Of a stretch of 64,000 nt of DNA, positions 52,525 through 60,321 are shown in pieces. The notes beneath the pieces are model-generated. The model ran no database searches, was not told the DNA's origin, and saw nothing but the letters and a program-made list of their open reading frames with translations. The position numbers and the translations under genes are program-made. The stretch's first letter is position 1, and each line of letters opens with the position of its first letter. Origin of the DNA: Natrialba swarupiae. Its GTDB lineage: Archaea > Halobacteriota > Halobacteria > Halobacteriales > Natrialbaceae. The DNA is taken from NCBI RefSeq assembly GCF_008245225.1, contig NZ_VTAW01000005.1, positions 98,511-162,510 of the forward strand. Reading direction: 5' to 3'.

Positions 52525-53803
52525 GGAGCCGCCACGCGGCTCCGGAAACTCGAGCGGGGAGCGAAGCGACCCGCGAGACAGCGAGGGGCCCGAGGAGCCG
52601 AAGGCGACGACGGGGTCCTCCAAGAAAGCGAGCGGCAACGCCGCGAGCAACGAGTCGCGAAGCGACTCCGAACAGTCGACCGGAGCGCGGCGCAACGCGC
52701 CGCGGAAACGCGAGCGGGGAGCAAAGCGACCCGTGAGCGGGGAGGAGCGCAGTGACGACCCGCGAGAGAGCGAGGCGAGCCACGAGGAGTTCTATCGTGA
52801 GGTCCGAACCGATGGCGGCGACGACGACATCCCGCTGAACATCGTCGGCCACGGAGACCGGGAACGTCCGTCGAGTGACTCCGAGCCGTCGAACGACGAC
52901 GGCACCGTCCTCGAGTTCTCGGAGGGCGACGTCGGCGGCGATTCGGACGACGACACAGCCGACGCAGGTGACGATTCCGACGACGGCGACGAGGAGGTCG
53001 AACCCGTCGAACTCCTCGTCCAACTCGCGAAAGACGGCGAGATCGATCCGTGGGATATCGACGTCGTGCAGGTCACCGACAAGTTCCTCGAGGCGCTAGA
53101 CGACGCAGACCTGCGGACCTCGGGACGGGCGCTGTTCTACGCGAGCGTGCTCCTGCGGATGAAAAGCGACGAACTGTTCGCGCCCGACGAACCCGAGGAG
53201 GAGGAACTGCCGCCGTGGGAGGCACCGTTCGCCGACGACGCGGGTGGACCGATGGACAGTGGTGAAGACGGAGACCACCCGCCAGGGTTCGACCCCGTCG
53301 AGAACCTCGAGGCGGAGATGGAACGGCGACTCGAGCGCAAACACGCCCGCGGGAAACCCGAGACGCTCGACGAGCTGGTCCGCGAGCTCAGGAACGCCGA
53401 ACGGGGCACCTGGTGGAAGGAGTCCCGGAGCTACGACACGAGCGACTCGCCGCGGGGGTACGACCGTGGCGTCCAGGAGCTGTCCTACCACGCCGAAGAC
53501 GAGTTCCGCGTCGACGACGAGCCGACGAGCGACGACGTCACACACGCGACTCACGAGGCGGACATCGAGACCGTCATCGACCGCGTCGACGCCGCGCTCG
53601 AAGAACAGTACGAGAACGGACGCGCCGAAGTGCTGTACGCCGAGATCGAGGAGGTCGGCGGCTCGCGCGTGATGACCTACCTCGCGTTGCTCTTTCTCGC
53701 CCACCGCGGCCGGATCGAACTCGAGCAAGACGAACTGTTCGGCGATCTCTGGATCCAGCGGCCGACGCTCGAGGCTGAGGCCGGAGAGGCGGTCGCGGAC
53801 TGA
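52517..53803 (+). CDS. scpA: Kleisin ScpA with repeat-expanded N-terminus
   Basis: 428 residues, against roughly 250-300 for typical ScpA. The kleisin core begins only near residue 155 (VEPVELLVQLAKDGEIDPWDIDVVQVTDKFLEALDDADLRTSGRALFYASVLLRMKSDEL) and ends with the winged helix (LALLFLAHRGRIELEQDELFGDLWIQ). Residues about 5-95 are Ser/Arg/Glu-rich and encoded by hairpin repeats also found in intergenic elements. Start 52517 overlaps smc; no later start precedes the core closely except Met codons inside it. Confidence 0.9.
   Translation: MTREPPRGSGNSSGERSDPRDSEGPEEPKATTGSSKKASGNAASNESRSDSEQSTGARRNAPRKRERGAKRPVSGEERSDDPRESEASHEEFYREVRTDGGDDDIPLNIVGHGDRERPSSDSEPSNDDGTVLEFSEGDVGGDSDDDTADAGDDSDDGDEEVEPVELLVQLAKDGEIDPWDIDVVQVTDKFLEALDDADLRTSGRALFYASVLLRMKSDELFAPDEPEEEELPPWEAPFADDAGGPMDSGEDGDHPPGFDPVENLEAEMERRLERKHARGKPETLDELVRELRNAERGTWWKESRSYDTSDSPRGYDRGVQELSYHAEDEFRVDDEPTSDDVTHATHEADIETVIDRVDAALEEQYENGRAEVLYAEIEEVGGSRVMTYLALLFLAHRGRIELEQDELFGDLWIQRPTLEAEAGEAVAD
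52545..52785 (+). repeat. In-frame hairpin repeats inside the scpA 5' region
   Basis: Contains GAGTCGC-GAA-GCGACTC (52652-52668) and CGCGGCG-CAACG-CGCCGCG (52686-52704), the same loop types as in elements A1 and A2. It also has duplicated GAGCGGGGAGC(G/A)AAGCGACCCG units near 52553 and 52713. Translated as a disordered linker. Confidence 0.7.
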
Positions 53804-53836
53804 ACGGCTTTTCCGTAGTGATCGTCAGCTGTCGAC

Positions 53837-54385
53837 TCACCCGCTCCAGGAGCGATAGAGCCGTCTCGTGACCACGCCGATCCCGAGGTAGCCGACGATC
53901 GTCGTGACCAATTCGCCGAGGACGGGTATCGCGGAGAGAATGGCGAGGACGAGGGCACCGACCAGTGCCGTCCCGGCACCGACCGCTCCGTGGCCGCCGG
54001 TCAAGAGATCACCGACCCAGACGACCGCCACCGCGAGGCCGACGACGCCGACGCAGAAGAGGACGATCAGTCCAGGGATCGTGACGATCAACCCGATGAT
54101 CGTGATCGCGAACAACACGAGCACGATCGGGACGACGACCCCGGCCAGCAGTCCCCACAGGAGGGCACGAATCGGCTCCTCGTGGAGTTCGGTGACGGTC
54201 TCGCGGGCGTACTGCGGTCCGATTCCGACCAGTGCGACGCCGAGAATCGCGTAGATGGTCAACGAGACGAGAAACTGGAGTCCGAACTCGAGGGCAGGGT
54301 CGGACGTTCCCTGGGCGCTCACGCCGGCGGGGAACACCGCGAGCGCGAGGAAGCCACTGACGGCGAGCGTACGGAGGGAGGGCAT
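53837..54385 (-). CDS. Multi-helix membrane protein with signal-like N-terminus
   Basis: 182 residues. The N-terminal hydrophobic segment ends in VSAQG, like a signal peptide. About four further helices follow (ALLWGLLAGVVVPIVLVLFAITIIGLIVTIPGLIVLFCVGVVGLAVAVVWVG). The style matches membrane modules at the end of haloarchaeal bactofilin-type proteins, but no partner domain is present. ATG 54385 starts the signal; the longer frame adds nine unsupported residues. Function unknown. Convergent with scpA. Confidence 0.68.
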   Translation of the reverse strand: MPSLRTLAVSGFLALAVFPAGVSAQGTSDPALEFGLQFLVSLTIYAILGVALVGIGPQYARETVTELHEEPIRALLWGLLAGVVVPIVLVLFAITIIGLIVTIPGLIVLFCVGVVGLAVAVVWVGDLLTGGHGAVGAGTALVGALVLAILSAIPVLGELVTTIVGYLGIGVVTRRLYRSWSG

Positions 54386-54527
54386 CGGTCGGTTCTCGAA
54401 CCGATGGCACAAAGTGATTTCGTCACGGCTCGACCCTGTACGCTCGCGAAACGGGGGAGGGCGAGCCGGTCAGGTCGTCGTCGGAACTATTATCTCTCGC
54501 GGGGCGATCGTATCGAGTGACACGGCG

Positions 54528-54737
54528 ATGACACGGCCAGGTCGACGTCCGAGCGCAGGGGAAGGGCTTCGCCGCCTCGCGAACGACGCTGGATTCGCGT
54601 TGCTGTGGTGTTGGATCCTCGTCTCCGTGCTGTTCGTGCCGGGATTTCTCGGTTACCCGTGGATCGGCGGATTCCTGTTTCTCGTCGGGTTGATCGTCTG
54701 CTGGCAGGCCGCGACGGCCTCGAGCGACCCCGTGTAG
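54528..54737 (+). CDS. Small two-helix membrane protein (or N-terminal part of an interrupted gene)
   Basis: 69 residues up to the first TAG. Starts MTRPGRRPSAGEGLRRLANDAG, then two close hydrophobic segments (about 22-42 and 45-62), ending ATASSDPV. The same frame continues past the TAG into a zinc-ribbon segment with ordinary haloarchaeal codon use, so this may be the front part of a broken or read-through gene. TATTATCT lies about 35 nt upstream. Confidence 0.6.
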   Translation: MTRPGRRPSAGEGLRRLANDAGFALLWCWILVSVLFVPGFLGYPWIGGFLFLVGLIVCWQAATASSDPV

Positions 54738-55148
54738 ACGATCGGGACGAAACGGGAGGTCCGGACGGGCCGCGTCGACGCCCCGGACGTCGCCTGCGAC
54801 GAGTGCGGAGAGCCCGCCGACGGGGGATAGTACCGCCGGTACGAAAAACGGCGCGTCCTGTTCGGGTCGACGATCGCCGTCCTGGAATCGGGCGAGAACG
54901 TCTACTGCGAAACGTGTGCGGTCGATCCGTGCGACCCGTTCGCGGACGCGGGTGGCGCCGACGCCGTCGACGAGAACTCCGCGGCCGACGGGCGGTCGCG
55001 GCCCGGAGATCGGTCGTCGGACGTCAACGGTCACGCGCCACGCTCCGGTGACGGCCCACCACACTCCGACGACGCACCACCGCGCTCCGAACCCGGTCCA
55101 GACCATGGATCGACGGCACCGCCCGACCGCGAGTTCGATCGGTCGTGA
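54738..55148 (+). pseudogene. In-frame continuation with a second TAG: zinc-ribbon/acidic tail
   Basis: Same frame as the preceding gene. It codes for a basic stretch (TIGTKREVRTGRVDAPDVA), CDECGEPADGG, a second TAG at 54828-54830, YRRYEKRRVLFGSTIAVLE, YCETC, and a Pro/Asp-rich tail to TGA at 55146-55148. The CxxC pairs on either side of the second TAG make sense only as one zinc ribbon, so a 206-codon gene with two amber codons is implied. Disabled gene is the simplest reading; read-through is the alternative. Confidence 0.6.
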
Positions 55149-55243
55149 ACGTCGGACAGACCGACGTGGGGTGCCTCGAGTAGAATCGATCCGGTGGGAC
55201 TCGAGTAGGGTCGAGCGTAGTGTTCGAACTGGGTCTCGACGAG

Positions 55244-55268
55244 TGTGATATCACATCTCACGAGATGT
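55244..55268. promoter_or_regulatory. Two abutting inverted repeats upstream of the MATE gene
   Basis: TGTGATATCACA (55244-55255, perfect 12-nt palindrome) overlaps ACATCTC-AC-GAGATGT (55253-55268, 7-bp arms). They lie 29-53 nt before the ATG at 55297, across the likely TATA position. Good candidate for a repressor of the exporter. Confidence 0.55.
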
Positions 55269-55296
55269 CAAGTGCGTCCAGTGATACTGCTGAGAT

Positions 55297-56739
55297 ATGT
55301 CCTCCGGTGCGGAGTCGGCCGAGAGCAATCTCACGGAGGGATCGCTCGTCCGGCCGATGTTCATGCTGGCCTGGCCGCTCGTCGTGATTCAGTTGCTGCA
55401 AGTGGCCTACAACGTCGGCGACACGTTCTGGCTGGGTGCGCTCTCGCCCGACGCGGTCGGGGCGATCAGCTTGGCGTTTCCGCTTCTGTTCTTGATGATC
55501 GCACTCGGCGGTGGCTTTACGACCGCTGGCGCAATTCTCATCGCCCAGCACACGGGTGCCGAGAGCGGTGAAGACGGCTTGATCGCCGGACAGACGCTCT
55601 CGTTCGTCTCGCTGGTCGCGATCGGTCTCGGCATCGTCGGCTTCGTCGCGACCGATCCGATGCTCGCGCTCCTGCCGGCACAGGGCGACACGGAAGCCGC
55701 GATCGTTCCGCTGGCCGCCGACTACCTGCGGATATTCTTCCTCGGGCTCCCGTTCGTCTTCGGCTTCTTCGTCTTCGTCTCGCTCATGCGCGGCTACGGG
55801 AACACTCGCGCGCCGATGCGCGTGATGGCCGTCAGCGTCGTCATCAACCTCGCGATCGACCCGCTTCTGATCTTCGGCGTCGGTCCAATCCCCCGCCTCG
55901 AGGTCGCAGGTGCGGCGGTCGCGACCGTTATCTCCAGGGGCGTCGCGACGGGGATCGGCTTCTACCTGCTGTACTACACCGACGTCGGCCCCGACATTCA
56001 GCCCGAACACCTCAAACCGCGACTCGAGTACGTCAGCAAGATCACACGCCTGGGCGTGCCGACGTCGATCGAGCAGTCGATGACGGCGCTCGCGCTTGTC
56101 GTGATGACGGCGATCGTCGTGACGTTCCCGCCGGCCGTCGTGGCGGCCTACGGGCTGGGCAATCGGCTGATCTCGCTTGCGTTCCTGCCGGCGATGGGGA
56201 TGGGCCAGGCGATGGACTCGATCGTCGGCCAGAACCTCGGTGCGGACAGACCCGAGCGAGCGGAGCGAGCCACGTGGCTCGGGGCGGCCGTGGTCGGCGT
56301 GATCATGGCGCTCGCGGGCCTGGTCGCTTTCCTCTTCCCGGAGCCGTTCGTCTCGGTGTTTCTGACGGCCGAGGAAGCCGGCCGCGCGGAGACGATCGCC
56401 CACGGCGTCGACTACCTGCGGATCGCCGCGTTCGCGTTCGTCTTCATGGGCGTCCTCCAGGTGATCCTGGGCGCGTTCCGTGGCGCGGGGAACACGAAGA
56501 CGGCACTGGTTTTCGCCGTGCTCGGGCTGTGGATCGTCCGGCTCCCGATCACCGCCTACCTCGTCTTCGTCGCCGGCTGGGGGGAGACCGGCATCTGGGT
56601 CGGCGTCGTCGTCGGCGACCTCGTGGGCGCGCTCACCGCGACCGCCTGGTTCACCCGCGGCACGTGGAAGAGCTCGATACTCGAGGACGGCGACCGCGGC
56701 CAGCCCGCCACACCCGAGGGCGAGTCGGTCGCGGAGTGA
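55297..56739 (+). CDS. MATE-family multidrug/cation efflux transporter
   Basis: 480 residues, 12 membrane helices. The halves begin LVRPMFMLAWPLVVIQLLQVAYNVGDTFWLG and YVSKITRLGVPTSIEQSMTALALVVM, and GLGNRLISLAFLPAMGMGQAMDSIVGQNLG is typical of the MatE domain. Export driven by Na+ or H+; substrates unknown. The segment RPERAERATW is encoded by a small repeat-like GAGCGAGCGGAGCGAGCC. A P-type ATPase follows 60 nt downstream with its own TATA. Confidence 0.88.
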   Translation: MSSGAESAESNLTEGSLVRPMFMLAWPLVVIQLLQVAYNVGDTFWLGALSPDAVGAISLAFPLLFLMIALGGGFTTAGAILIAQHTGAESGEDGLIAGQTLSFVSLVAIGLGIVGFVATDPMLALLPAQGDTEAAIVPLAADYLRIFFLGLPFVFGFFVFVSLMRGYGNTRAPMRVMAVSVVINLAIDPLLIFGVGPIPRLEVAGAAVATVISRGVATGIGFYLLYYTDVGPDIQPEHLKPRLEYVSKITRLGVPTSIEQSMTALALVVMTAIVVTFPPAVVAAYGLGNRLISLAFLPAMGMGQAMDSIVGQNLGADRPERAERATWLGAAVVGVIMALAGLVAFLFPEPFVSVFLTAEEAGRAETIAHGVDYLRIAAFAFVFMGVLQVILGAFRGAGNTKTALVFAVLGLWIVRLPITAYLVFVAGWGETGIWVGVVVGDLVGALTATAWFTRGTWKSSILEDGDRGQPATPEGESVAE

Positions 56740-56799
56740 TCCACCTCGATTTCGGTGGGTGACGGTCACGGTTATTGCCCTCGAGCGCGGACGTCCGAC

Positions 56800-59379
56800 G
56801 TGGACGACCGCCAGCCAGAACGGCGGTGTTCGCTCTGTCGAGCGCCGCTTTCCGACTCGACGACCCCAGTCGAGACAGCGGCGGGCACGCGATTCTGTTC
56901 GACCGGTTGTCGTGCCGTCGACGACGCGCTCCCGGCACGTTCGGGCGAGCGAGCGGCGTCGACGACCGTCGGGGACGACGAGAGGGCCCGAGATGGTCGC
57001 CTCGAGCGAACACACCTTCGAATCGACGGGATGCACTCGGCGACCTGCGAGACGTACCTCGAGTCGGTCGCCGGCGCTCTCGAGGGCGTCGAACGCGCCG
57101 AGGCGAGCTACGTCGCGGAAGCGCTCTCCGTCGACCACGACCCCGACCGAATCTCCGAGACCGAACTCGAGCGCGCGGTGAGTCAATTGGGGTACACCGC
57201 CTACCGGCGCGAAGAGGCAAACCCCGAAGATCGGGGGGCAAGCGGTGGCGATGTCGGCGGCGAATCGACCGGCGGAACCCGGCGATCACGCGAGATGAGC
57301 GGCGTCCGAAAGCGCCGGAGCGACGATATTCTCGAGATGCGGTACGTCGCTGGCGTCGTCTTCGGTACGTTTCTGCTGGTCCCGTACGCGACGGTGTTTT
57401 ACCCCGTCTATCTCTCGGCGTACTCGAGTCGAGGCGTGCTGGCTCACTACCAGGGTGCGTTTACGTCCCTCGAAGGGGGCGTCTTTCTCCCGGTGTTGTT
57501 CGTGTTGACCGGCGCGGTGTTGCTGTTGACCGGCTGGCCCCTCCTTCGTGGGGCGTACGTCGGCCTGAGGCTGCGCGAGCCGAATGCCCACCTGCTCGCC
57601 GCGCTCACCATCCTCGCTGCGTACGCCTACGGCACGCTCTCGCTCGCGTTCGGACGGATCGACGTCTACTACGACCTGACGATCGTCGTCGCCGCGCTGG
57701 TGATGGCCGCCGTCTTCGCCGACGCGATGGTCAAACGACGCGCGATGGATTGCCTCGTCGATCTGACGATTTCCCAGGTCGACGAGGCGCGGCGACTCGA
57801 GGCGGACGGATCGACGCGATCGGTTCCGGTCGGGGAACTCGAGCCCGGCGACTGGGTCCTCATCCGCGAAGGCGAACGGATTCCGGTCGACGGCGTCCTG
57901 CTCGAGAGCGAGTGTACCGTCGACGAAGCGGTGGTCACGGGGGAGTCCTTGCCAGTAGTGGTGACACCGGGCGAGACGGTGGTCGGCGGCTCGCTCGTCG
58001 TCGACGGGAGTGCAGTGATCGACGTGGGCGGAGAACCGACGAGCCGACTCGAGCAGCTCACGGAGACCGTCTGGAACGTTCAGAGTGCGACACACGGGAT
58101 GACACGCCACGGCAACGCGCTCGCAGCGAAGGTCGCACCAGCCGTCATCGGCGTGGCGATCCTCGCGGGCGTCGTCGGCTACGGGGTCGGTTCGGGTGCG
58201 ACGGGTGCCACGGCGGCGATACTCCTGACGGTCGTCGCCGCGAGCCCGTGGGCGCTCGCACTCGCCACGCCGGTCTCCGTCGCCGCGAGCGTCCACGAGG
58301 CGCTCGAACGGGGGATCGTCGTCTTCGACGAAACCGTCTTCGAACGGATTCGAGACGTCGACGTCGTCGTCTTCGACAAGACGGGGACGCTGACGACCGG
58401 CGAGATGAGCGTCCGCGAAACCGACCTATCGGACGACCTCCTGGCTGTGGCGGCGGCACTCGAGCGACACTCGTCGCATCCGGTGGCCGAAGCGATCGTC
58501 GACGCCGCCGACGACGGGCCAGGCCCCCGTGACGGACGTAGCCGGCGAGCAGCGACCGAATCGCCACGGTCGGACGGCGGCTCGAGCGGCGAATCCGACG
58601 CGGCGGTACCCGATGCGGGCGACGGGACGCCGGCGACGGACGTTCGCGAGTTTCGGAGCCACGCGATCGGCGTCGAAGGGATCGTCGCGGGCGACCGAGT
58701 CGTCGTCGGTCACCCCGACCTCGTGGGAGAACGGACGGGCGGGCTCGGGCCGGCCCTGGAAGAGCGGATCGAACGAGAGCGGAAAAACGGCGGACTACCG
58801 GTGGTCGTCGGCCGCGACGGCCACGTCGAAGGGCTGATCGTCGTCGGCGACGAGCCGCGAGCGGACTGGGAGCAGACGGTCACGAGTCTCCACGAACGCG
58901 GCGTCGACGTCGTCGTGTTGACCGGGGACGCCGAGACGGCGGCCGGACGCTTCGTGGACCACCCCTGCGTCGATCACGTCTTTGCGGCCGTTCCGCCGGA
59001 CGGAAAGACGGCTGCGGTCGAACGGCTCAAAGGACAGGGCCGGGTCGCGATGGTGGGCGACGGAACGAACGACGCCCCGGCGCTGGCCGAGGCGGACCTC
59101 GGCGTCTCGCTCGGCAGCGGAACCGCACTGGCGTCCGATGCCGCCGATCTCGCGATCGTCGACGAGGAACTCGCGGGCGTCGAGCGCGCGTTCGATCTCG
59201 CGACCGCTGCGCGCGGTCGGCTCAGACAAAATCTTGGGTTGGCGCTCGTCTACAACGCCATCGCGGTTCCGATCGCGGTCGTTGGCCTGTTGAACCCGCT
59301 GTTCGCGACGGCCGCAGCGGTCGTGACCGCCGCACTCGTCGCCGCTAACGCGTCCAGATCGCTCGTCGACGGCGCGTGA
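56800..59379 (+). CDS. P1B-type (heavy metal) ATPase with altered metal motifs
   Basis: 859 residues from GTG 56800, supported by GGTTATTGC about 27 nt upstream. N-terminal Cys cluster C10/C13/C33/C37 (TRASH-like), then an HMA-like domain whose GMxCxxC reads GMHSATC (77-83). The ATPase machinery is intact: TGES (380-383), DKTGT (526-530), SSHPVAEA, MVGDGTNDAPAL. The transmembrane CPC motif reads SPW (482-484). A low-complexity insert sits in the nucleotide domain (about 568-607). So a catalytically competent pump of changed or lost Cu+ specificity. Lies downstream of MATE. Confidence 0.85.
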   Translation: MDDRQPERRCSLCRAPLSDSTTPVETAAGTRFCSTGCRAVDDALPARSGERAASTTVGDDERARDGRLERTHLRIDGMHSATCETYLESVAGALEGVERAEASYVAEALSVDHDPDRISETELERAVSQLGYTAYRREEANPEDRGASGGDVGGESTGGTRRSREMSGVRKRRSDDILEMRYVAGVVFGTFLLVPYATVFYPVYLSAYSSRGVLAHYQGAFTSLEGGVFLPVLFVLTGAVLLLTGWPLLRGAYVGLRLREPNAHLLAALTILAAYAYGTLSLAFGRIDVYYDLTIVVAALVMAAVFADAMVKRRAMDCLVDLTISQVDEARRLEADGSTRSVPVGELEPGDWVLIREGERIPVDGVLLESECTVDEAVVTGESLPVVVTPGETVVGGSLVVDGSAVIDVGGEPTSRLEQLTETVWNVQSATHGMTRHGNALAAKVAPAVIGVAILAGVVGYGVGSGATGATAAILLTVVAASPWALALATPVSVAASVHEALERGIVVFDETVFERIRDVDVVVFDKTGTLTTGEMSVRETDLSDDLLAVAAALERHSSHPVAEAIVDAADDGPGPRDGRSRRAATESPRSDGGSSGESDAAVPDAGDGTPATDVREFRSHAIGVEGIVAGDRVVVGHPDLVGERTGGLGPALEERIERERKNGGLPVVVGRDGHVEGLIVVGDEPRADWEQTVTSLHERGVDVVVLTGDAETAAGRFVDHPCVDHVFAAVPPDGKTAAVERLKGQGRVAMVGDGTNDAPALAEADLGVSLGSGTALASDAADLAIVDEELAGVERAFDLATAARGRLRQNLGLALVYNAIAVPIAVVGLLNPLFATAAAVVTAALVAANASRSLVDGA

Positions 59380-59418
59380 GATGCCAGGTCGTCCGGTTGC
59401 TCACGACACCGGCGGTGT

Positions 59419-60117
59419 TCACCTCTCGAGCAACGCCCACTCGTCGGGGCGTTGCATCTCGACGAGATCACGCCGTTCCATCTCCGAGAGGACTTCCGGG
59501 ATCCGGTTTGGCTGGGCGATCTCCATCTCGATGCGCTCGATACTGTGATACTCGGCGAGGAAGTGACGGATCTCCTCCTGGGAGAACGTCTCCTGGCCGG
59601 CCCGCTCCATCGCCCCGGTGATCAGATCGATCATGTCCTCGATGAAGTTCCACGGGTAGACGATCCACGTCCACTCCTCTAACCGTTCGCCGATGTAGTC
59701 GGGCTCGAACTCGCTCGTCTGGAGGAGTTGAAGCGTCGCGGTGCGGACTTCCTCGGCGCCGCGGTCGTCGACGTACTCGTAAGCGCGCTCGATCGAGCCG
59801 CCGGTGTCGGCGATATCGTCGATGATGAGGACGTCTTTTCCCTCGACGCTGCCCTCCGGCATGGGATAGCGGACGGTCGGCTCGCCGGTCTTCTCGGCGG
59901 TGCCGACGTAGTGTTCCATCTTCAGGCTCGTCAGATCGTCGAGCCCCAGGAAATCACAGAGACACCGGCCCGCGAACCACCCGCCGCGTGCGAGGGCAAC
60001 GACGACGTCCGGCTCGAACTCGTCGTGACGAACCTCGTCGCTGACGTCCCGACAGAGGCTGTAAATGTACTCCCAGTTCGTGATCGTACAGTCGAAATCG
60101 TCCGGTAACTCGGACAC
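59419..60117 (-). CDS. Phosphoribosyltransferase with C-terminal helical domain
   Basis: 232 residues from GTG 60117, with AGGTGG about 8 nt upstream and CTTATATCG further up. PRPP motif VLIIDDIADTGGS (96-108) and ARGGWFAGR for the purine site region put it with xanthine/hypoxanthine-type PRTs. The C-terminal 75 residues (TFSQEEIRHFLAEYHSIERIEMEIAQPNRIPEVLSEMERRDLVEM) form a winged-helix-like extension, typical of archaeal members. Base specificity cannot be read by eye. Convergent with the P-type ATPase. Confidence 0.82.
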   Translation of the reverse strand: MSELPDDFDCTITNWEYIYSLCRDVSDEVRHDEFEPDVVVALARGGWFAGRCLCDFLGLDDLTSLKMEHYVGTAEKTGEPTVRYPMPEGSVEGKDVLIIDDIADTGGSIERAYEYVDDRGAEEVRTATLQLLQTSEFEPDYIGERLEEWTWIVYPWNFIEDMIDLITGAMERAGQETFSQEEIRHFLAEYHSIERIEMEIAQPNRIPEVLSEMERRDLVEMQRPDEWALLER

Positions 60118-60282
60118 TGGTGGCCACCTACTCGAGTCAGGGGTCGCTATCGATATAAGTGGGCTGAATACGCGCCGTTCCTCCATCCGACGATACCCGT
60201 TAGCCATCGCTGTTCGAACGGGGCCGCCACGACGATTGTCGAGTAGCCAGCGATCGCCCTCGTTTTCGCCTCGAGACGACGA

Positions 60283-60320
60283 GATAACTATTTATAACTC
60301 AATCATACAACCTAGTTATC
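60283..60320. promoter_or_regulatory. Inverted repeat flanking the thiC TATA: candidate ThiR operator
   Basis: GATAACTA (60283-60290) and TAGTTATC (60313-60320) are perfect 8-bp inverted half-sites 30 nt apart centre to centre. They bracket TATTTATAA, which is about 28 nt before the thiC ATG. ThiR, a ThiN-domain repressor, is reported to control thiC in Haloferax; its binding here is inference. Confidence 0.55.
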
Positions 60321-60321
60321 G

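Noticed and set aside
55258..57186. Long minus-strand open frame (642 codons) opposite the MATE and ATPase genes
   Set aside because: Low-complexity Arg/Asp/Glu shadow of the MATE gene; no motif, and the plus-strand genes are well supported.
60118..60321. TPP riboswitch upstream of thiC
   Set aside because: TATA spacing implies a leaderless transcript, so there is no 5' leader to hold a riboswitch, and no THI-box sequence is visible.
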